Shown: positions 9,104 to 18,640, numbered from the stretch's first letter. The stretch is 64,000 bases of DNA from Pontibacter aydingkolensis (GCF_019443125.1 NZ_JAHYXK010000002.1:310001-374000), one strand, 5' to 3'. Translations and numbers: made by a program. The notes: generated from the sequence alone by a model not told the origin.

Positions 9104-10330
9104 ATGAAAGAACTCCTGGAAAAATTTGAAAATAAAAGACCAGAAATTGTGTTTGAGTGGAAAGATGCTGAAACGGAGGCTGAAGGTTGGGTAGTGATCA
9201 GCTCGCTGCGCGGTGGCGCTGCTGGCGGCGGCACACGCATGCGAAAAGGCCTTGATAAGCGTGAAGTAGAGTCGCTTGCTAAAACCATGGAGGTAAAATT
9301 TACAGTATCAGGCCCTGCCATTGGCGGCGCAAAGTCAGGCATTAACTTTGACCCTGCCGACCCACGCAAGCGCGGCGTACTAGAGCGCTGGTATAAAGCC
9401 GTTATTCCGTTGCTTAAGAACTACTACGGCACAGGCGGAGACCTGAACGTGGACGAGATTCACGAGGTAATTCCCATTACGGAAGACTATGGCCTGTGGC
9501 ACCCGCAAGAAGGCATTGTTAACGGCCATTTTAACGCTACTGAGCCCCAAAAGATAAACAAGATAGGGCAATTGCGCCAGGGTGTTGTAAAGGTGATAGA
9601 AGACCCGCATTACTCTCCATCCACTGCCCGAAAGTACACAGTAGCAGACATGATCACTGGCTTTGGCGTAGCAGAGGCTGTGCGCCATTACTATGACATT
9701 TGGGGTGGCCAGTTTGAAGGCAAGCGCGCCATCATACAGGGATGGGGAAACGTAGGCGCAGCAGCAGCTTATTACCTTGCATCCAAAGGTGCCAGAGTAG
9801 TTGGAATCATAGACAGAGCCGGCGGCCTGATAAACGAGAATGGCTTCTCCTTTAACGAGATAACAGACCTTTTCCTTAGCCGCCAGGGCAATGCCCTTAA
9901 CCCCGAAGGCCTTTTGTCCTTTGAGGAGGTAAACAGCCGCATCTGGTCTGTTCCTGCCGAGATATTTATACCTGCAGCAGCATCAAGGCTTGTATCGCGC
10001 GATCAGGTAGAGCAAATGATTGCCAGTGGTATGGAGGTTATTTCCAGCGGCGCTAACGTACCTTTTCAGGATCCGGAGATCTTCTTTGGCCCTACCGGCG
10101 AGTTTGCAGACCGCAACCTGTCCGTTATCCCGGATTTTATTGCTAACTGCGGCATGGCACGCGTATTTGCTTACTTAATGGAGAGCGAAGTTGAAATCAC
10201 CGACGAGGCGATCTTCACAGATATATCCAACACTATTCGCACGGCGCTTGAGAAAACCCACGCCAAGCACAGCCAAAAAACTGAAATCGCCAAAACCAGC
10301 TTCGAAATTGCACTGAGCCAATTGCTGTAA
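9104..10330 (+). CDS. Glu/Leu/Phe/Val-type amino-acid dehydrogenase
   Basis: 408 residues. Family members reversibly oxidatively deaminate an amino acid to a 2-oxoacid and ammonia with NAD(P)+. The substrate domain has SLRGGAAGGGTRMRKG, Lys65 in the MEVKFTVSGPAIGGAKSGI segment with catalytic-type Lys77, and TGGDLNVDEIHE with Asp113. The Rossmann domain begins at IQGWGNVGAAAAYYLASKG. The length and the early Glu-dehydrogenase-like motifs resemble glutamate dehydrogenase, but substrate-pocket residues cannot be judged with confidence. It differs clearly from the leucine dehydrogenase at 20140-21237. The MscS gene follows after 10 bases, so the two are probably cotranscribed. Confidence 0.85.
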   Translation: MKELLEKFENKRPEIVFEWKDAETEAEGWVVISSLRGGAAGGGTRMRKGLDKREVESLAKTMEVKFTVSGPAIGGAKSGINFDPADPRKRGVLERWYKAVIPLLKNYYGTGGDLNVDEIHEVIPITEDYGLWHPQEGIVNGHFNATEPQKINKIGQLRQGVVKVIEDPHYSPSTARKYTVADMITGFGVAEAVRHYYDIWGGQFEGKRAIIQGWGNVGAAAAYYLASKGARVVGIIDRAGGLINENGFSFNEITDLFLSRQGNALNPEGLLSFEEVNSRIWSVPAEIFIPAAASRLVSRDQVEQMIASGMEVISSGANVPFQDPEIFFGPTGEFADRNLSVIPDFIANCGMARVFAYLMESEVEITDEAIFTDISNTIRTALEKTHAKHSQKTEIAKTSFEIALSQLL

Positions 10331-10340
10331 AGTATAAATT

Positions 10341-11516
10341 ATGACAAACTGGAAAGAGATCTTACAATACGAATTCCTGGGCAATACTGTATCGGAGTAC
10401 CTGCTGGCGCTAGGCATCCTGCTGTTTGGCTTTATTTTTAAGACTGTGCTCTCCCGGTTGCTATCGGGCATTATGTACAGGCTGGTAAAGCGCTTCTCCA
10501 ACGAAGACTACCTGCCTGAGTTCAGGCGCCTGCTGCTACAGCCTTTAGAGGTGCTCCTGTTCCTAGTGTTTTTATACTTTGCGTTCCAGGTATTGGACTA
10601 CCCACTGGAGTCTAGCCAGCTGCGTAAAAGCGATCCATTCCTGAAAACATTCCTATTCCGGACCTACCAGGTATTTGTGATCGTGGCATTGGCGTGGGTG
10701 GTAATGCGCTTTGTAGACTTCGTTGGCCTTATCTTTAAGTATCGCTCTGAGAAAACGGCCTCTAAGCTGGATGACCAACTAGTGCCTTTCTTCAAGGATT
10801 TCGCCAAAGTGATGGTGGTTATCTTTGCGTTTCTGGTTATGCTGGGATCCGTGTTCGAGGTAAACGTGGCTGGCTTGGTGGCTGGTTTAGGTGTAGGTGG
10901 TCTGGCTTTGGCATTTGCCGCTAAAGAAAGTCTCGAAAACCTGCTGGCATCTTTTACTATATTCTTAGACCACCCTTTTGTTGTCGGCGATCTGGTAGAG
11001 GTTGGCGGCATTACAGGCACTATTGAAAAAATTGGTTTCAGGAGCACACGTATCCGTACGCTGGAAAAAACCTTTGTTACGGTGCCCAACAAGTTTATGA
11101 TCGATAAGCCGCTGAACAACCTTACGCTGCGCACTTTTAGGAGGGTAAATTTTGATGTTACCCTAACCTACGACACTACATCTGAACAGTTGCGCGCTAT
11201 TACAACGGAGTTACAGCAGTACATAGACAAGCACCCTAACACCAACCAAGACGGTGTGGTCCGCTTTCAGGCACTTGCCGATAGCTCTAAAAATATATTG
11301 GTGCTATACTTTGTTGAGTCGATGGACTGGACAGAGTATGTAACGATCAAAGAAGAGGTGGCCTATAAGATTGTGGAGATAGTGGAGAAACATGGCGCTG
11401 AATTCGCCTATCCAACTCAAACGCTATACTTACAACGTCAGGCAGCAGAAACCGGGCCTAGAGTACCTTCTCAGCCTGATATGCCCTACATTGGATCCGA
11501 TTCTGATCTGAAATAG
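10341..11516 (+). CDS. MscS-family mechanosensitive channel
   Basis: 391 residues. Hydrophobic segments lie at about 20-33, 70-85, 110-130 and 155-170. The MscS pore helix follows with its Gly/Ala packing (VAGLVAGLGVGGLALAFAAKESLENLLASF, about 176-205). The beta-domain signature comes next: FVVGDLVEVGGITGTIEKIGFRSTRIRTLEKTFVTVPNKFM. Such channels open under membrane tension to release solutes during hypo-osmotic shock. It begins 10 bases after the dehydrogenase and ends at a strong terminator. Confidence 0.93.
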   Translation: MTNWKEILQYEFLGNTVSEYLLALGILLFGFIFKTVLSRLLSGIMYRLVKRFSNEDYLPEFRRLLLQPLEVLLFLVFLYFAFQVLDYPLESSQLRKSDPFLKTFLFRTYQVFVIVALAWVVMRFVDFVGLIFKYRSEKTASKLDDQLVPFFKDFAKVMVVIFAFLVMLGSVFEVNVAGLVAGLGVGGLALAFAAKESLENLLASFTIFLDHPFVVGDLVEVGGITGTIEKIGFRSTRIRTLEKTFVTVPNKFMIDKPLNNLTLRTFRRVNFDVTLTYDTTSEQLRAITTELQQYIDKHPNTNQDGVVRFQALADSSKNILVLYFVESMDWTEYVTIKEEVAYKIVEIVEKHGAEFAYPTQTLYLQRQAAETGPRVPSQPDMPYIGSDSDLK

Positions 11517-11524
11517 CTATAAAC

Positions 11525-11555
11525 AAAAAAGCAGGAGAAGCTCCTGCTTTTTTTT
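11525..11555 (+). terminator. Rho-independent terminator after the MscS gene
   Basis: AAAAAAGCAGGAG-AAG-CTCCTGCTTTTTTTT: a near-ideal stem with a 3-base loop and a T tract, 8 bases after the stop codon. Confidence 0.92.
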
Positions 11556-11877
11556 CACCCTTATTTCTTTAGTTACAAGTAGTCGCTTCCTTTTCCGTTA
11601 AAGCACTAATTGTAATCTTTTAATTATCATTAACCTTAAATCCCAAAAACCGCTTATTAATTTTTTGTAGTTTTGGTTTGTTTAACGGGCCAGCACAGCT
11701 ATAGTTACTATGTTTTTATAACTTTTCCGCTTTAGCACCATGTTTTACTAGTGAACGCACTTTAAAAACATGTTAACGAAAAATATAACTTTTGGTATAT
11801 TAGCAAAAATGACGCCGGATAATTAGGCAGAGATTTAATGCTGTTGATTTATAACAACAGGCGTAGCTATACTTTGT
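11556..11877. other. Intergenic stretch between convergent genes
   Basis: About 320 AT-rich bases between the MscS terminator and the stop of the AsmA-like gene. I see no open frame, RNA gene or clear repeat. A TATACTT motif sits near 11868. Confidence 0.5.
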
Positions 11878-14394
11878 TTAATTAAAGTCGAAGTATTCCC
11901 CTTCCTGCAGCTCAACTTTCTTTTCTTTGTCCTTTGGTTTTTTGCCGCGCAGCAAATCTTTCAGCTCTTGCCCTTCCTGCTTTAGGTCCGTTTTGATCTT
12001 TTGCCGAACGCGCTCATCATCATAAGCTATTTTAAAGTCGCTCTCGCGGCCCTTTAAGGTCAGAAAAAGGCTGCTGTTGCCTGCCCCGGGGTCTGAGGCC
12101 ACAACACCAAAAGCGGCATCCTTGTCGGGGCGCTGGTTACTGAACAGGGGCAGTTTTATCCTGTAATCCATGTGCTGGTCAAACGTATGCTGCCCGGATA
12201 TCGAAACTGTCGGCACCGCTGAGAGGCTGGAGCGGATATCCATCTCCGGAATATAAATGGTGCGCTGCTGTATCCAAAAGCTGTTATGAAGCTCTGCAAA
12301 TCGCATGTTAGCCAGCTCAGCGCGTTTTACGAAGGCAGACATCTTTTGCATCGGCGCAAAGTTTATGAGCTGCCCATTACGAACAGTCGCTACAATCTCG
12401 GCCTGCAACAAGTCTGTTTTAGCGTTTAATTGGCTATCAAAGTATAAATCAGAAACAATATCGGCTGTAAGCTGCCCCCGCAAGTGGCTGTCCATGATAA
12501 AGTTCTGCTGGAAGTTCTCAAACACATAAAAAAGGCTATCCACACTCATGTTCTTAAGCTTAGTGGCTGTGCTAACCTTTATATGTTCTTTGTTACGGGC
12601 ATCCAGGCTGCCGCGCACGGCAAACTTGCCGCCTATTGAATTAAAAGAAATGTTAGGCGATGATACGACTTGATTACGCAGCTTTACCTCACCTTGTATG
12701 TTCTTGCCATTAAACCTGCGAAACTTCACCCTGTTAATAGATGCGCTTAGATCAAAGGCGATGTTCGGAGAAAGTATAAATTTATAGTCGCCTTTATCTC
12801 CTTTTCTAGAAGCTTGTGGTGTATTTAGCTGTTCGCTCAGGAGCTGATCGCAGTTGATGTAGTTGCTATTGAAATCGGCCTCTACCAGTAAGCGTTGCCT
12901 ATCGAGCAATAGCCAGGCCATCACATTCTTAAACATCCCGTTAATCACGAAATCAGAATCGCCTAATCTGCCTTTAAAGTCAGAAACAGCCACATCGTTC
13001 CGCTTAAATATAAAGTTTCCGCTCAGTCCTTTCAGCGGAAGTGGCAACTCCTGCAAAACCAATGATACATTACGCAGTGTAATATCTCCGGAAGTGTTCA
13101 GGGTGCTGTTACCCGGGCGCGCCTTAAACTCGTTCAGGTTACCGTTAAAAGCGATGCGAACATCGGCTAAGCCACTGCCGCTTCGCACCTGTTCCAGCTT
13201 CGCCAGCCCCAGCACGTAGCCGACATCCAGTTTGCCCTTAATATCAAATGCTACAGACGGATTGTTAAAGTTGCTGTACCTGAAATTGCCGTTGAAGCGG
13301 TGCCCATTTAAAACACCGCTCAAATCTTTTAGCTCGAGCACCGAGGTGGTAGCGTTCTGTTTATTTCCGTTTGTAAAACTACCTGTCAGATTTATCTTAT
13401 CTATGCGTTGTTTAGCATCAGGATGGTAAAATGAGGCATTTCTGGCCCCAAAATTAAACGCCATCGTTGGGTTCTCCTTAGCAGAAACGTTACCTTTTAC
13501 AGTGCCGTTAAAATACACTTCACCTTCGCTTCTGTACTGGTTCAGTTCCTGGCTTATACTTTGCGGCAACAACGACAGTAGCGACTGCACATCTGTATTC
13601 TTCCCATCCAGCTTAAGATCCAGATTTGTAGGTCCTGTATAGTTGATATCACCACTTACTGCGTAGGCCGCACTTCCGATCTTTACAGTAGAAGGTTGCA
13701 GCTTGATTGTTTTAGTAAGGCGATCAATAACTAAGGCAGAAACCAAATCGACTGTCTTGCCTTTAAAGTATTCGCCGGTGCCTACTTTTATAGTATGGAT
13801 TGTAGCCCTACCGTTAGTTTCTACTGCTATTGTTTCATTGGTTATTCCCATGGCAGCCACAAGTTTGTGGGCGCTTAACTCGTAGGTTTGCTTTAGTTGC
13901 TGGTCAATGTAGTGCACCTCCACATCCTGCAGGTTTATCTGCTTAAGGTTAAAGGCAAAATCTTTGTCTCCTTCGGTGGTAGAGTCTGTTTTGATGACCA
14001 TGTAATTTACACTGCCATCAGGCAATACTTTTACATAGATAGCGCCCTGCTCCATGTACAACTGCTGTATGCTATACTTCCCGTGCAGCACATCCCAGAT
14101 ACTAAAGGTAAAGTATAGTTTCTCTGCCCGCGCCAGCGATTCCTGGCTACCTTCTACACCTTCGTGCACGTTAACGTTATCCAGCGATACGGCTACTTCC
14201 GGAAACTTCTCGAACAGTGACAGTGAGATTTGACCTACCTCTACTTTTGTGTTGATATATTTATTGGCCTCTGACACAAATAACCCGATAATTTTATCTT
14301 GGTAAGTATATAGTAACCCAAATGCAATACCCGCCGCTGCCATGATTGCTGCAGAAGTATAAAATAGCATTTTTTTAACAACTTGTTTCTTCAC
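11878..14394 (-). CDS. AsmA-like envelope protein
   Basis: 838 residues. A single N-terminal membrane anchor lies at about 8-30. The protein then opens with the AsmA-type start (VSEANKYINTKVEVGQISLSLFEKFPEVAVSLDNVNVHEG) and continues as a long beta-rich repeat-groove architecture. The C-terminal part (about 600-800) resembles the AsmA C-terminal domain (MSAFVKRAELANMRFAELHNSFWIQQRTIYIPEMDIRS), and the tail is highly charged and Lys-rich. Proteins of this superfamily bridge inner and outer membranes and are implicated in phospholipid transport and outer-membrane integrity. It is monocistronic. The plus-strand frames across it are shadows. Confidence 0.82.
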   Translation of the reverse strand: MKKQVVKKMLFYTSAAIMAAAGIAFGLLYTYQDKIIGLFVSEANKYINTKVEVGQISLSLFEKFPEVAVSLDNVNVHEGVEGSQESLARAEKLYFTFSIWDVLHGKYSIQQLYMEQGAIYVKVLPDGSVNYMVIKTDSTTEGDKDFAFNLKQINLQDVEVHYIDQQLKQTYELSAHKLVAAMGITNETIAVETNGRATIHTIKVGTGEYFKGKTVDLVSALVIDRLTKTIKLQPSTVKIGSAAYAVSGDINYTGPTNLDLKLDGKNTDVQSLLSLLPQSISQELNQYRSEGEVYFNGTVKGNVSAKENPTMAFNFGARNASFYHPDAKQRIDKINLTGSFTNGNKQNATTSVLELKDLSGVLNGHRFNGNFRYSNFNNPSVAFDIKGKLDVGYVLGLAKLEQVRSGSGLADVRIAFNGNLNEFKARPGNSTLNTSGDITLRNVSLVLQELPLPLKGLSGNFIFKRNDVAVSDFKGRLGDSDFVINGMFKNVMAWLLLDRQRLLVEADFNSNYINCDQLLSEQLNTPQASRKGDKGDYKFILSPNIAFDLSASINRVKFRRFNGKNIQGEVKLRNQVVSSPNISFNSIGGKFAVRGSLDARNKEHIKVSTATKLKNMSVDSLFYVFENFQQNFIMDSHLRGQLTADIVSDLYFDSQLNAKTDLLQAEIVATVRNGQLINFAPMQKMSAFVKRAELANMRFAELHNSFWIQQRTIYIPEMDIRSSLSAVPTVSISGQHTFDQHMDYRIKLPLFSNQRPDKDAAFGVVASDPGAGNSSLFLTLKGRESDFKIAYDDERVRQKIKTDLKQEGQELKDLLRGKKPKDKEKKVELQEGEYFDFN

Positions 14395-14511
14395 CAGTTA
14401 AAAGCTCAGATTTTTAGCGCCTTACAAAACTTAAAGGTACGCCACTTATAATATGCGTACAATAGACAGTAAGGGCTGAAAAAAAATTTTAACAATTTTT
14501 TTTCAAATGTT

Positions 14512-14541
14512 TTGCAGTATCAAAAATAACCCCCATATTTG
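14512..14541 (+). promoter_or_regulatory. Promoter of tRNA-Val
   Basis: TTG at 14512-14514, exactly 19 bases, then CATATTTG at 14534-14541 (one mismatch to TAnnTTTG), ending 40 bases before the tRNA. Confidence 0.6.
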
Positions 14542-14581
14542 CATCATCAAACAGGGACAAAAGGTCTCGAAAAGAAAAAAC

Positions 14582-14656
14582 GGGGTGTTAGCTCAGCTGG
14601 TTCAGAGCACCTGCCTTACAAGCAGGGGGTCACTGGTTCGAATCCAGTACGCCCCA
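14582..14656 (+). tRNA. tRNA-Val (anticodon TAC)
   Basis: A complete cloverleaf: acceptor GGGGTGT pairs with ACGCCCC, U8-A9 and the D arm start at TAGCTCAGCTGG, the anticodon loop is CTTACAA (anticodon TAC, reading GTA), and the T arm is CTGGTTCGAATCCAG. The discriminator is A and CCA is not encoded. It stands alone with its own promoter and terminator. Confidence 0.97.
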
Positions 14657-14657
14657 C

Positions 14658-14688
14658 AAAAGGACAACTTAAAAGTTGTCCTTTTTTT
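14658..14688 (+). terminator. Terminator of tRNA-Val
   Basis: AAAAGGACAACTT-AA-AAGTTGTCCTTTTTTT, a 13-bp perfect stem starting one base after the tRNA. Confidence 0.93.
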
Positions 14689-14837
14689 ATGTCCATACTT
14701 TTCTGTTCCTGCTTTTGCAATGTTGCAATTGCTATTTAAACCAGCAACTTATACTTTACAAACGCCAGGGCACAACCAAAAGTATACCTTGCTAATTTTA
14801 GATTAGCAGGATATTGGTTCTTTAAAGGGTTGTGGAA

Positions 14838-15440
14838 TTAATATGTGTGAGCCAGACCAAGGAACCGCTCATGCAGCGCCAGCACCTGCGGTATAACCAT
14901 TTGCTGGTCATCGTTTTTGATAACGAAATCTGCCCGGGCCATTTTCTCTTCTTCTGTAAGCTGCCTGTCTATAATGGCTTTCAGGTCTGCTTCTGTACGG
15001 TGGGTGTCACGCATCAGCAGTCGCTTAATCCTTACCTCCAAAGGAGCATACACAGCAATCATTTTATCAACCTGCTTCCAAGCCTCAGACTCGTACATGA
15101 GGGCAGCCTCTTTTACAATGTATGGCTTATCGGCATGCAAGTTTATCCAGTTGGCAAAATCGTTGCGTACATGCGGGTGTACAAGGCTATTTAATCGTTT
15201 TAGTTGCTCAGGGCTATTGAATACAACAGAAGCCAGGTAGCCACGGTCAAGTTGGCCTTGTTCGGTAAAAACCTGTGCCCCATAGGCAGTGATTAACTCG
15301 GTTTTCAGCGCTTCATTGTTATGCATTACCCACTTAGCACGACTATCCGAATCATAAACGGGTATGCCTAGCACTTTAAACATGCGAGCCACAACTGTTT
15401 TACCTACACCAATGCCGCCAGTTACGCCTACTTTTAACAT
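14838..15440 (-). CDS. coaE: Dephospho-CoA kinase
   Basis: 200 residues, normal length. It phosphorylates dephospho-CoA at the 3'-ribose to give coenzyme A. The P-loop GGIGVGKT lies at residues 8-15, followed by YDSDSRAKWVM (the substrate-binding acidic pair) and LMRDTHRTEADLKAIIDRQL, typical of the lid region. It is the last gene of the leftward nusB-to-coaE operon, 7 bases after the YbbR-like gene. Confidence 0.96.
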   Translation of the reverse strand: MLKVGVTGGIGVGKTVVARMFKVLGIPVYDSDSRAKWVMHNNEALKTELITAYGAQVFTEQGQLDRGYLASVVFNSPEQLKRLNSLVHPHVRNDFANWINLHADKPYIVKEAALMYESEAWKQVDKMIAVYAPLEVRIKRLLMRDTHRTEADLKAIIDRQLTEEEKMARADFVIKNDDQQMVIPQVLALHERFLGLAHTY

Positions 15441-15447
15441 GCTTATG

Positions 15448-16425
15448 TTATTGTAGAGAGACTTTTACACGCTCAGGCCACAGCGTTACGTTGCGCACAC
15501 CCATTGGTTTTTGCACCAGCTCAGGTATAAGCGTAGAGTCGCGGCGCGAGTAACGCCTGTAATCCAATATGGCTTTAAAATTATCCCTGTTAAGATAGAC
15601 GGCAGAATCTTCCAACAGTTGGTAGCGCACCAGTACGTAAGGTGGGCGCAGGGCAATCTCCCTGCCTGCCGGTGCATTAACAATCTCTGGTATGATCTGG
15701 CGTTCTTCCTGCACTAAGCCTCTTACGTTTATTGTTACCTCTGCAGTGTTTGCACTTGCTTTTATCAGCGCCTTGTTATTATAAGTAACAGGCACTTTCA
15801 CTTTAGTGGCCTCTGTTAACTGTTGGCCTTCTGGCAAGCGCACCAGCAAAGGGTTAGGTAAGCTCCCTACCATAGAGGCCGGCCCGGTAAATGTAACAGA
15901 ATCAGGATTTAAAACAACCGGCCCAACCACAGCATAACGGTCGCCGGTTATCTTTTGTGAGGGGTCTAGTTTGAGGGCAACTGTACGCGATACTCTAGCA
16001 TTAAAGTTAAAGTATAAAGTATCGGTTACCACAAAGTTTAGCTCTAACCCGTCAAGGGCATTAACGAGGGCAGGGCGCAGGGCCGAGCCAAGCAAATAAT
16101 TGTTACGGGGAAGATTTCGGATATAAATCTCAGCAGGTTGTATTTCCACGCGCAGCGATTTGCGCAACAGCTTCCAGCCTTTGCCTGTAACATTGATGGT
16201 TACTTCTTCGGGCAGGGCTTTTATAGGAACGAGATCACGTTCGTTGTAAACAAACTTTATGGGGTAAGTTGTTTGGGTAGAATAGCTTTTGTTAAGTGCG
16301 TTAAGCAGCCAAAAGGTAGAAGCCGCCACAAAACAAAGCAACACTACTCTCCAGTATTGCTTTGTTTGTGGCCTAAATGGCTTCGCAAACCATAGAACTA
16401 TATTTTGGACTTTCTCAAACGGCAA
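15448..16425 (-). CDS. YbbR-like domain protein
   Basis: 325 residues with one N-terminal membrane segment (VVLLCFVAASTFWLLNAL, about 27-44) and repeated YbbR-type beta modules (YPIKFVYNERDLVPIKALPEEVTINVTGKG; PDSVTFTGPASMVGSLPN; TAEVTINVRGL). YbbR domains occur in CdaR, a regulator of diadenylate cyclase in Firmicutes, but no cyclase gene is adjacent here. Its fixed place between yajC and coaE is a typical Bacteroidetes arrangement. The molecular function is unknown. Confidence 0.82.
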   Translation of the reverse strand: MPFEKVQNIVLWFAKPFRPQTKQYWRVVLLCFVAASTFWLLNALNKSYSTQTTYPIKFVYNERDLVPIKALPEEVTINVTGKGWKLLRKSLRVEIQPAEIYIRNLPRNNYLLGSALRPALVNALDGLELNFVVTDTLYFNFNARVSRTVALKLDPSQKITGDRYAVVGPVVLNPDSVTFTGPASMVGSLPNPLLVRLPEGQQLTEATKVKVPVTYNNKALIKASANTAEVTINVRGLVQEERQIIPEIVNAPAGREIALRPPYVLVRYQLLEDSAVYLNRDNFKAILDYRRYSRRDSTLIPELVQKPMGVRNVTLWPERVKVSLQ

Positions 16426-16430
16426 CGCTT

Positions 16431-16742
16431 CTAAACTTTTTGAGCTTTGGCAGTAGCCTCCATCGAAATTGCAGTTTTGTCGAATGTAAGCCTAACGCCT
16501 TTATCAACCTCAACTACCACTATGTCGTCTTCCAGGCCAACTAATTTGCCATGCAGGCCACCAATGGTGATAACCGTCATGCCTTTAGTCAGTTCTTCAC
16601 GAAATTTTTTCTGGTCACGCATTTTCTTTTGCTGTGGCCTGATCATGAAGAAATAGAAAACAAGGATGATCGCGCCGAACATCAGCAGTTGTGGCAGCAT
16701 GCCTCCATCTGGAGATCCGGCTTGTAGGAATATAGTTTGCAT
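16431..16742 (-). CDS. yajC: Preprotein translocase accessory subunit YajC
   Basis: 103 residues. One membrane helix (MLPQLLMFGAIILVFYFFMI, about 15-34) is followed by RPQQKKMRDQKKFREEL, TVITIGGLHGKLVGLEDDIVVVEVDKGVRLTFDKTAI, the canonical YajC tail. It associates with SecDF at the SecYEG channel. It is separated by 5 bases from the YbbR-like gene and 31 bases from the DUF1573 gene. Confidence 0.95.
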   Translation of the reverse strand: MQTIFLQAGSPDGGMLPQLLMFGAIILVFYFFMIRPQQKKMRDQKKFREELTKGMTVITIGGLHGKLVGLEDDIVVVEVDKGVRLTFDKTAISMEATAKAQKV

Positions 16743-16773
16743 GTTTATGTATTCTCTCTTTTAAGCTAAGGGC

Positions 16774-17316
16774 TTAGTTTCTTTTTACAGGACCATCGGC
16801 ACCCGCAGTAGGTATGTTGTTGGCCTCTACTGTTCCTTTTAAAGTTACTTGCGTAATGTTAGGCACTGTGTTCGCACGCACCGTAATCACCGGCGACTGC
16901 ATACCTACTTTGCCTGTGCTGTTAAAGTTTACCTGAATCTCGCCTGTCTCTCCCGGAGCAATTGGCTTATCCGGAGACTTAGGTACAGTACAGCCGCATG
17001 TTGCAGTCGCACTTTCGATTATAAGGGGAGACTTACCTGTGTTTGTAAACTTAAAAGTATGCTCTATTACTTCGCCCTGCTTCACAGTACCGAAATCGTA
17101 AGAAGTTTCAGCGAAAGTGATAGCAGCTGCGTTTTCAGATGCCTCTGCACCCTCCGCGCCTGCTACGTTAGGGTTCTCTACAACTGGTGCAGTTGTGGTA
17201 GCCTCCGTTGCTGTTGCCTCTGTTTCGGTAACGTTATCGCTTCCGGCGTTATTGTCGCAGCTTGTGGCAAATATAGCCACAGCAAAGCTTGCTGCTAAAA
17301 TCAAATTCTTTTTCAT
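16774..17316 (-). CDS. DUF1573 lipoprotein
   Basis: 180 residues. A lipoprotein signal with lipobox-like FATSC (Cys20) is followed by an acidic Thr/Glu/Ala-rich linker. The DUF1573 immunoglobulin-like domain follows: FAETSYDFGTVKQGEVIEHTFKFTNTGKSPLIIESATATCGCTVP...PGETGEIQVNFNSTGK. Its TCGCT motif is the family hallmark. It is probably an envelope-facing lipoprotein; its role is unknown. Its position upstream of yajC is conserved in Bacteroidetes. Confidence 0.9.
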   Translation of the reverse strand: MKKNLILAASFAVAIFATSCDNNAGSDNVTETEATATEATTTAPVVENPNVAGAEGAEASENAAAITFAETSYDFGTVKQGEVIEHTFKFTNTGKSPLIIESATATCGCTVPKSPDKPIAPGETGEIQVNFNSTGKVGMQSPVITVRANTVPNITQVTLKGTVEANNIPTAGADGPVKRN

Positions 17317-17333
17317 ATTAAATGGGTTTTGGG

Positions 17334-18332
17334 TTAAAGCTTTGAAATGATGTTTTGCGCAAACTCCATTGTGCTGGCCTTACCGCCAAGGTCTCCTGTG
17401 CACTCTGCAGGGTTTGCAAGTGTTGCTTCCAGGGCAGCCTCTATACGATTTCCCTCCTCTTTCAGGTCCAGGTGATGCAGCATCATGATAGCAGAGCGCA
17501 ATAAGGCAGTAGGGTTTGCAATTCCTTTGCCGGCAATGTCCGGAGCAGAGCCGTGCACTGCCTCAAAAATAGCCATCTCGTCGCCGATGTTAGCACCTGC
17601 CACTACACCCAGGCCACCTACAAGGCCGGCACAAAGGTCAGACAGGATATCGCCAAACAGGTTAGTTGTTACAATCACATCAAACTGCTCTGGCTTAGCT
17701 ACCAGCTGCATACACATGTTGTCAATGATCTTGTCATCAGCCTGAATGTGCGGGTAGTCCTTTGCAATAGTATTAAACTCGTCCAGGAACAGTGCTCCGG
17801 CGCTTTTCAGAATGTTAGCCTTATGCACGGCAGTTACTTTTTTGCACTGGTGCTTGTTGGCGTACTCAAAGGCTGCACGGATGATTTTGCGGCAACCAAC
17901 ACGCGTTAAACGGGCCACAGAATCTGATATCTGCAGGCGCTCATCAAACATCTCCAGGCCAGAGTACAAACCTTCGGTGTTCTCGCGGAACAGCACAGAG
18001 TTTACATTGTCAAAGCGGGTCTGGATACCTTTAGTTGTTTTGGCCGGCCTTACGTTTGAGTATAGGTCAAACATCTGGCGCAGCTGCACATTTATACTTT
18101 TAAAGCCTTTGCCCACTGGTGTGGTGATAGGGCCTTTTAAAGCAACACGGTTCTTGTTAAGAGAATCTATCAGTGTAGCTGGTATCAGCTCACCCATAGA
18201 ATCAAAAGTAGTCTGCCCGGCGTTTTCTTCTTCCCATTGTACGGGAACGTTGGCAGCTTCAAAAATAGCTTTTACTGCTTCTGTTATTTCAGGTCCTATC
18301 CCGTCTCCAGGAATAAGGGTTACTTGTCTCAT
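17334..18332 (-). CDS. NAD-dependent isocitrate dehydrogenase (isopropylmalate dehydrogenase superfamily)
   Basis: 332 residues. The family oxidatively decarboxylates 2-hydroxy acids. LIPGDGIGPEI starts the fold. SINVQLRQMFDLYSNVRP (Ser79, Asn81, Arg85) matches the SxNxxLR substrate motif of isocitrate dehydrogenases rather than the isopropylmalate pattern. The metal-binding region is FDVIVTTNLFGDILSDLCAGLVGGLG, and VHGSAPDIAGKGIANPTA contacts the cofactor. The likely reaction is isocitrate to 2-oxoglutarate with NAD+. It sits inside the nusB-to-coaE operon, 2 bases after the YtxH gene and 17 bases before the DUF1573 gene. Homoisocitrate or tartrate activity cannot be excluded. Confidence 0.82.
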   Translation of the reverse strand: MRQVTLIPGDGIGPEITEAVKAIFEAANVPVQWEEENAGQTTFDSMGELIPATLIDSLNKNRVALKGPITTPVGKGFKSINVQLRQMFDLYSNVRPAKTTKGIQTRFDNVNSVLFRENTEGLYSGLEMFDERLQISDSVARLTRVGCRKIIRAAFEYANKHQCKKVTAVHKANILKSAGALFLDEFNTIAKDYPHIQADDKIIDNMCMQLVAKPEQFDVIVTTNLFGDILSDLCAGLVGGLGVVAGANIGDEMAIFEAVHGSAPDIAGKGIANPTALLRSAIMMLHHLDLKEEGNRIEAALEATLANPAECTGDLGGKASTMEFAQNIISKL

Positions 18333-18334
18333 GC

Positions 18335-18640
18335 TTATAGTTCTTTCCTGCTATTGATTTCGTTTATTAATGAATCTACATCGCCGAGCAGTTTCTCGGC
18401 TTTGTTCTTCGCGTCTTGTATCACACGCTGCCCTTCCGACTTTGCGGTAGATGGCAGGCTATCTTCTTTTGCGATAAGCTGATCCAGTAAATCAGACAGG
18501 GTATCACGGTATCTCTCTAAACGATAGCTTAACCAGCTACGTGTTTCTCTACCTTTTTCGGGTGCAAACAGGATGCCGGCAGCGGCTCCAACGGCAGCGC
18601 CAGACACAAAGGCCAGTAAGTTGCTTGTCTTCTTACTCAT
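18335..18640 (-). CDS. YtxH-like small membrane-associated protein
   Basis: 101 residues. It has the short glycine/alanine-rich hydrophobic start typical of YtxH domains (LLAFVSGAAVGAAAGILFAPEKGRETR) followed by an amphipathic helical tail. Related proteins are general-stress or envelope-linked in other bacteria; a precise function is not known. It lies between nusB and the isocitrate dehydrogenase gene. Confidence 0.75.
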   Translation of the reverse strand: MSKKTSNLLAFVSGAAVGAAAGILFAPEKGRETRSWLSYRLERYRDTLSDLLDQLIAKEDSLPSTAKSEGQRVIQDAKNKAEKLLGDVDSLINEINSRKEL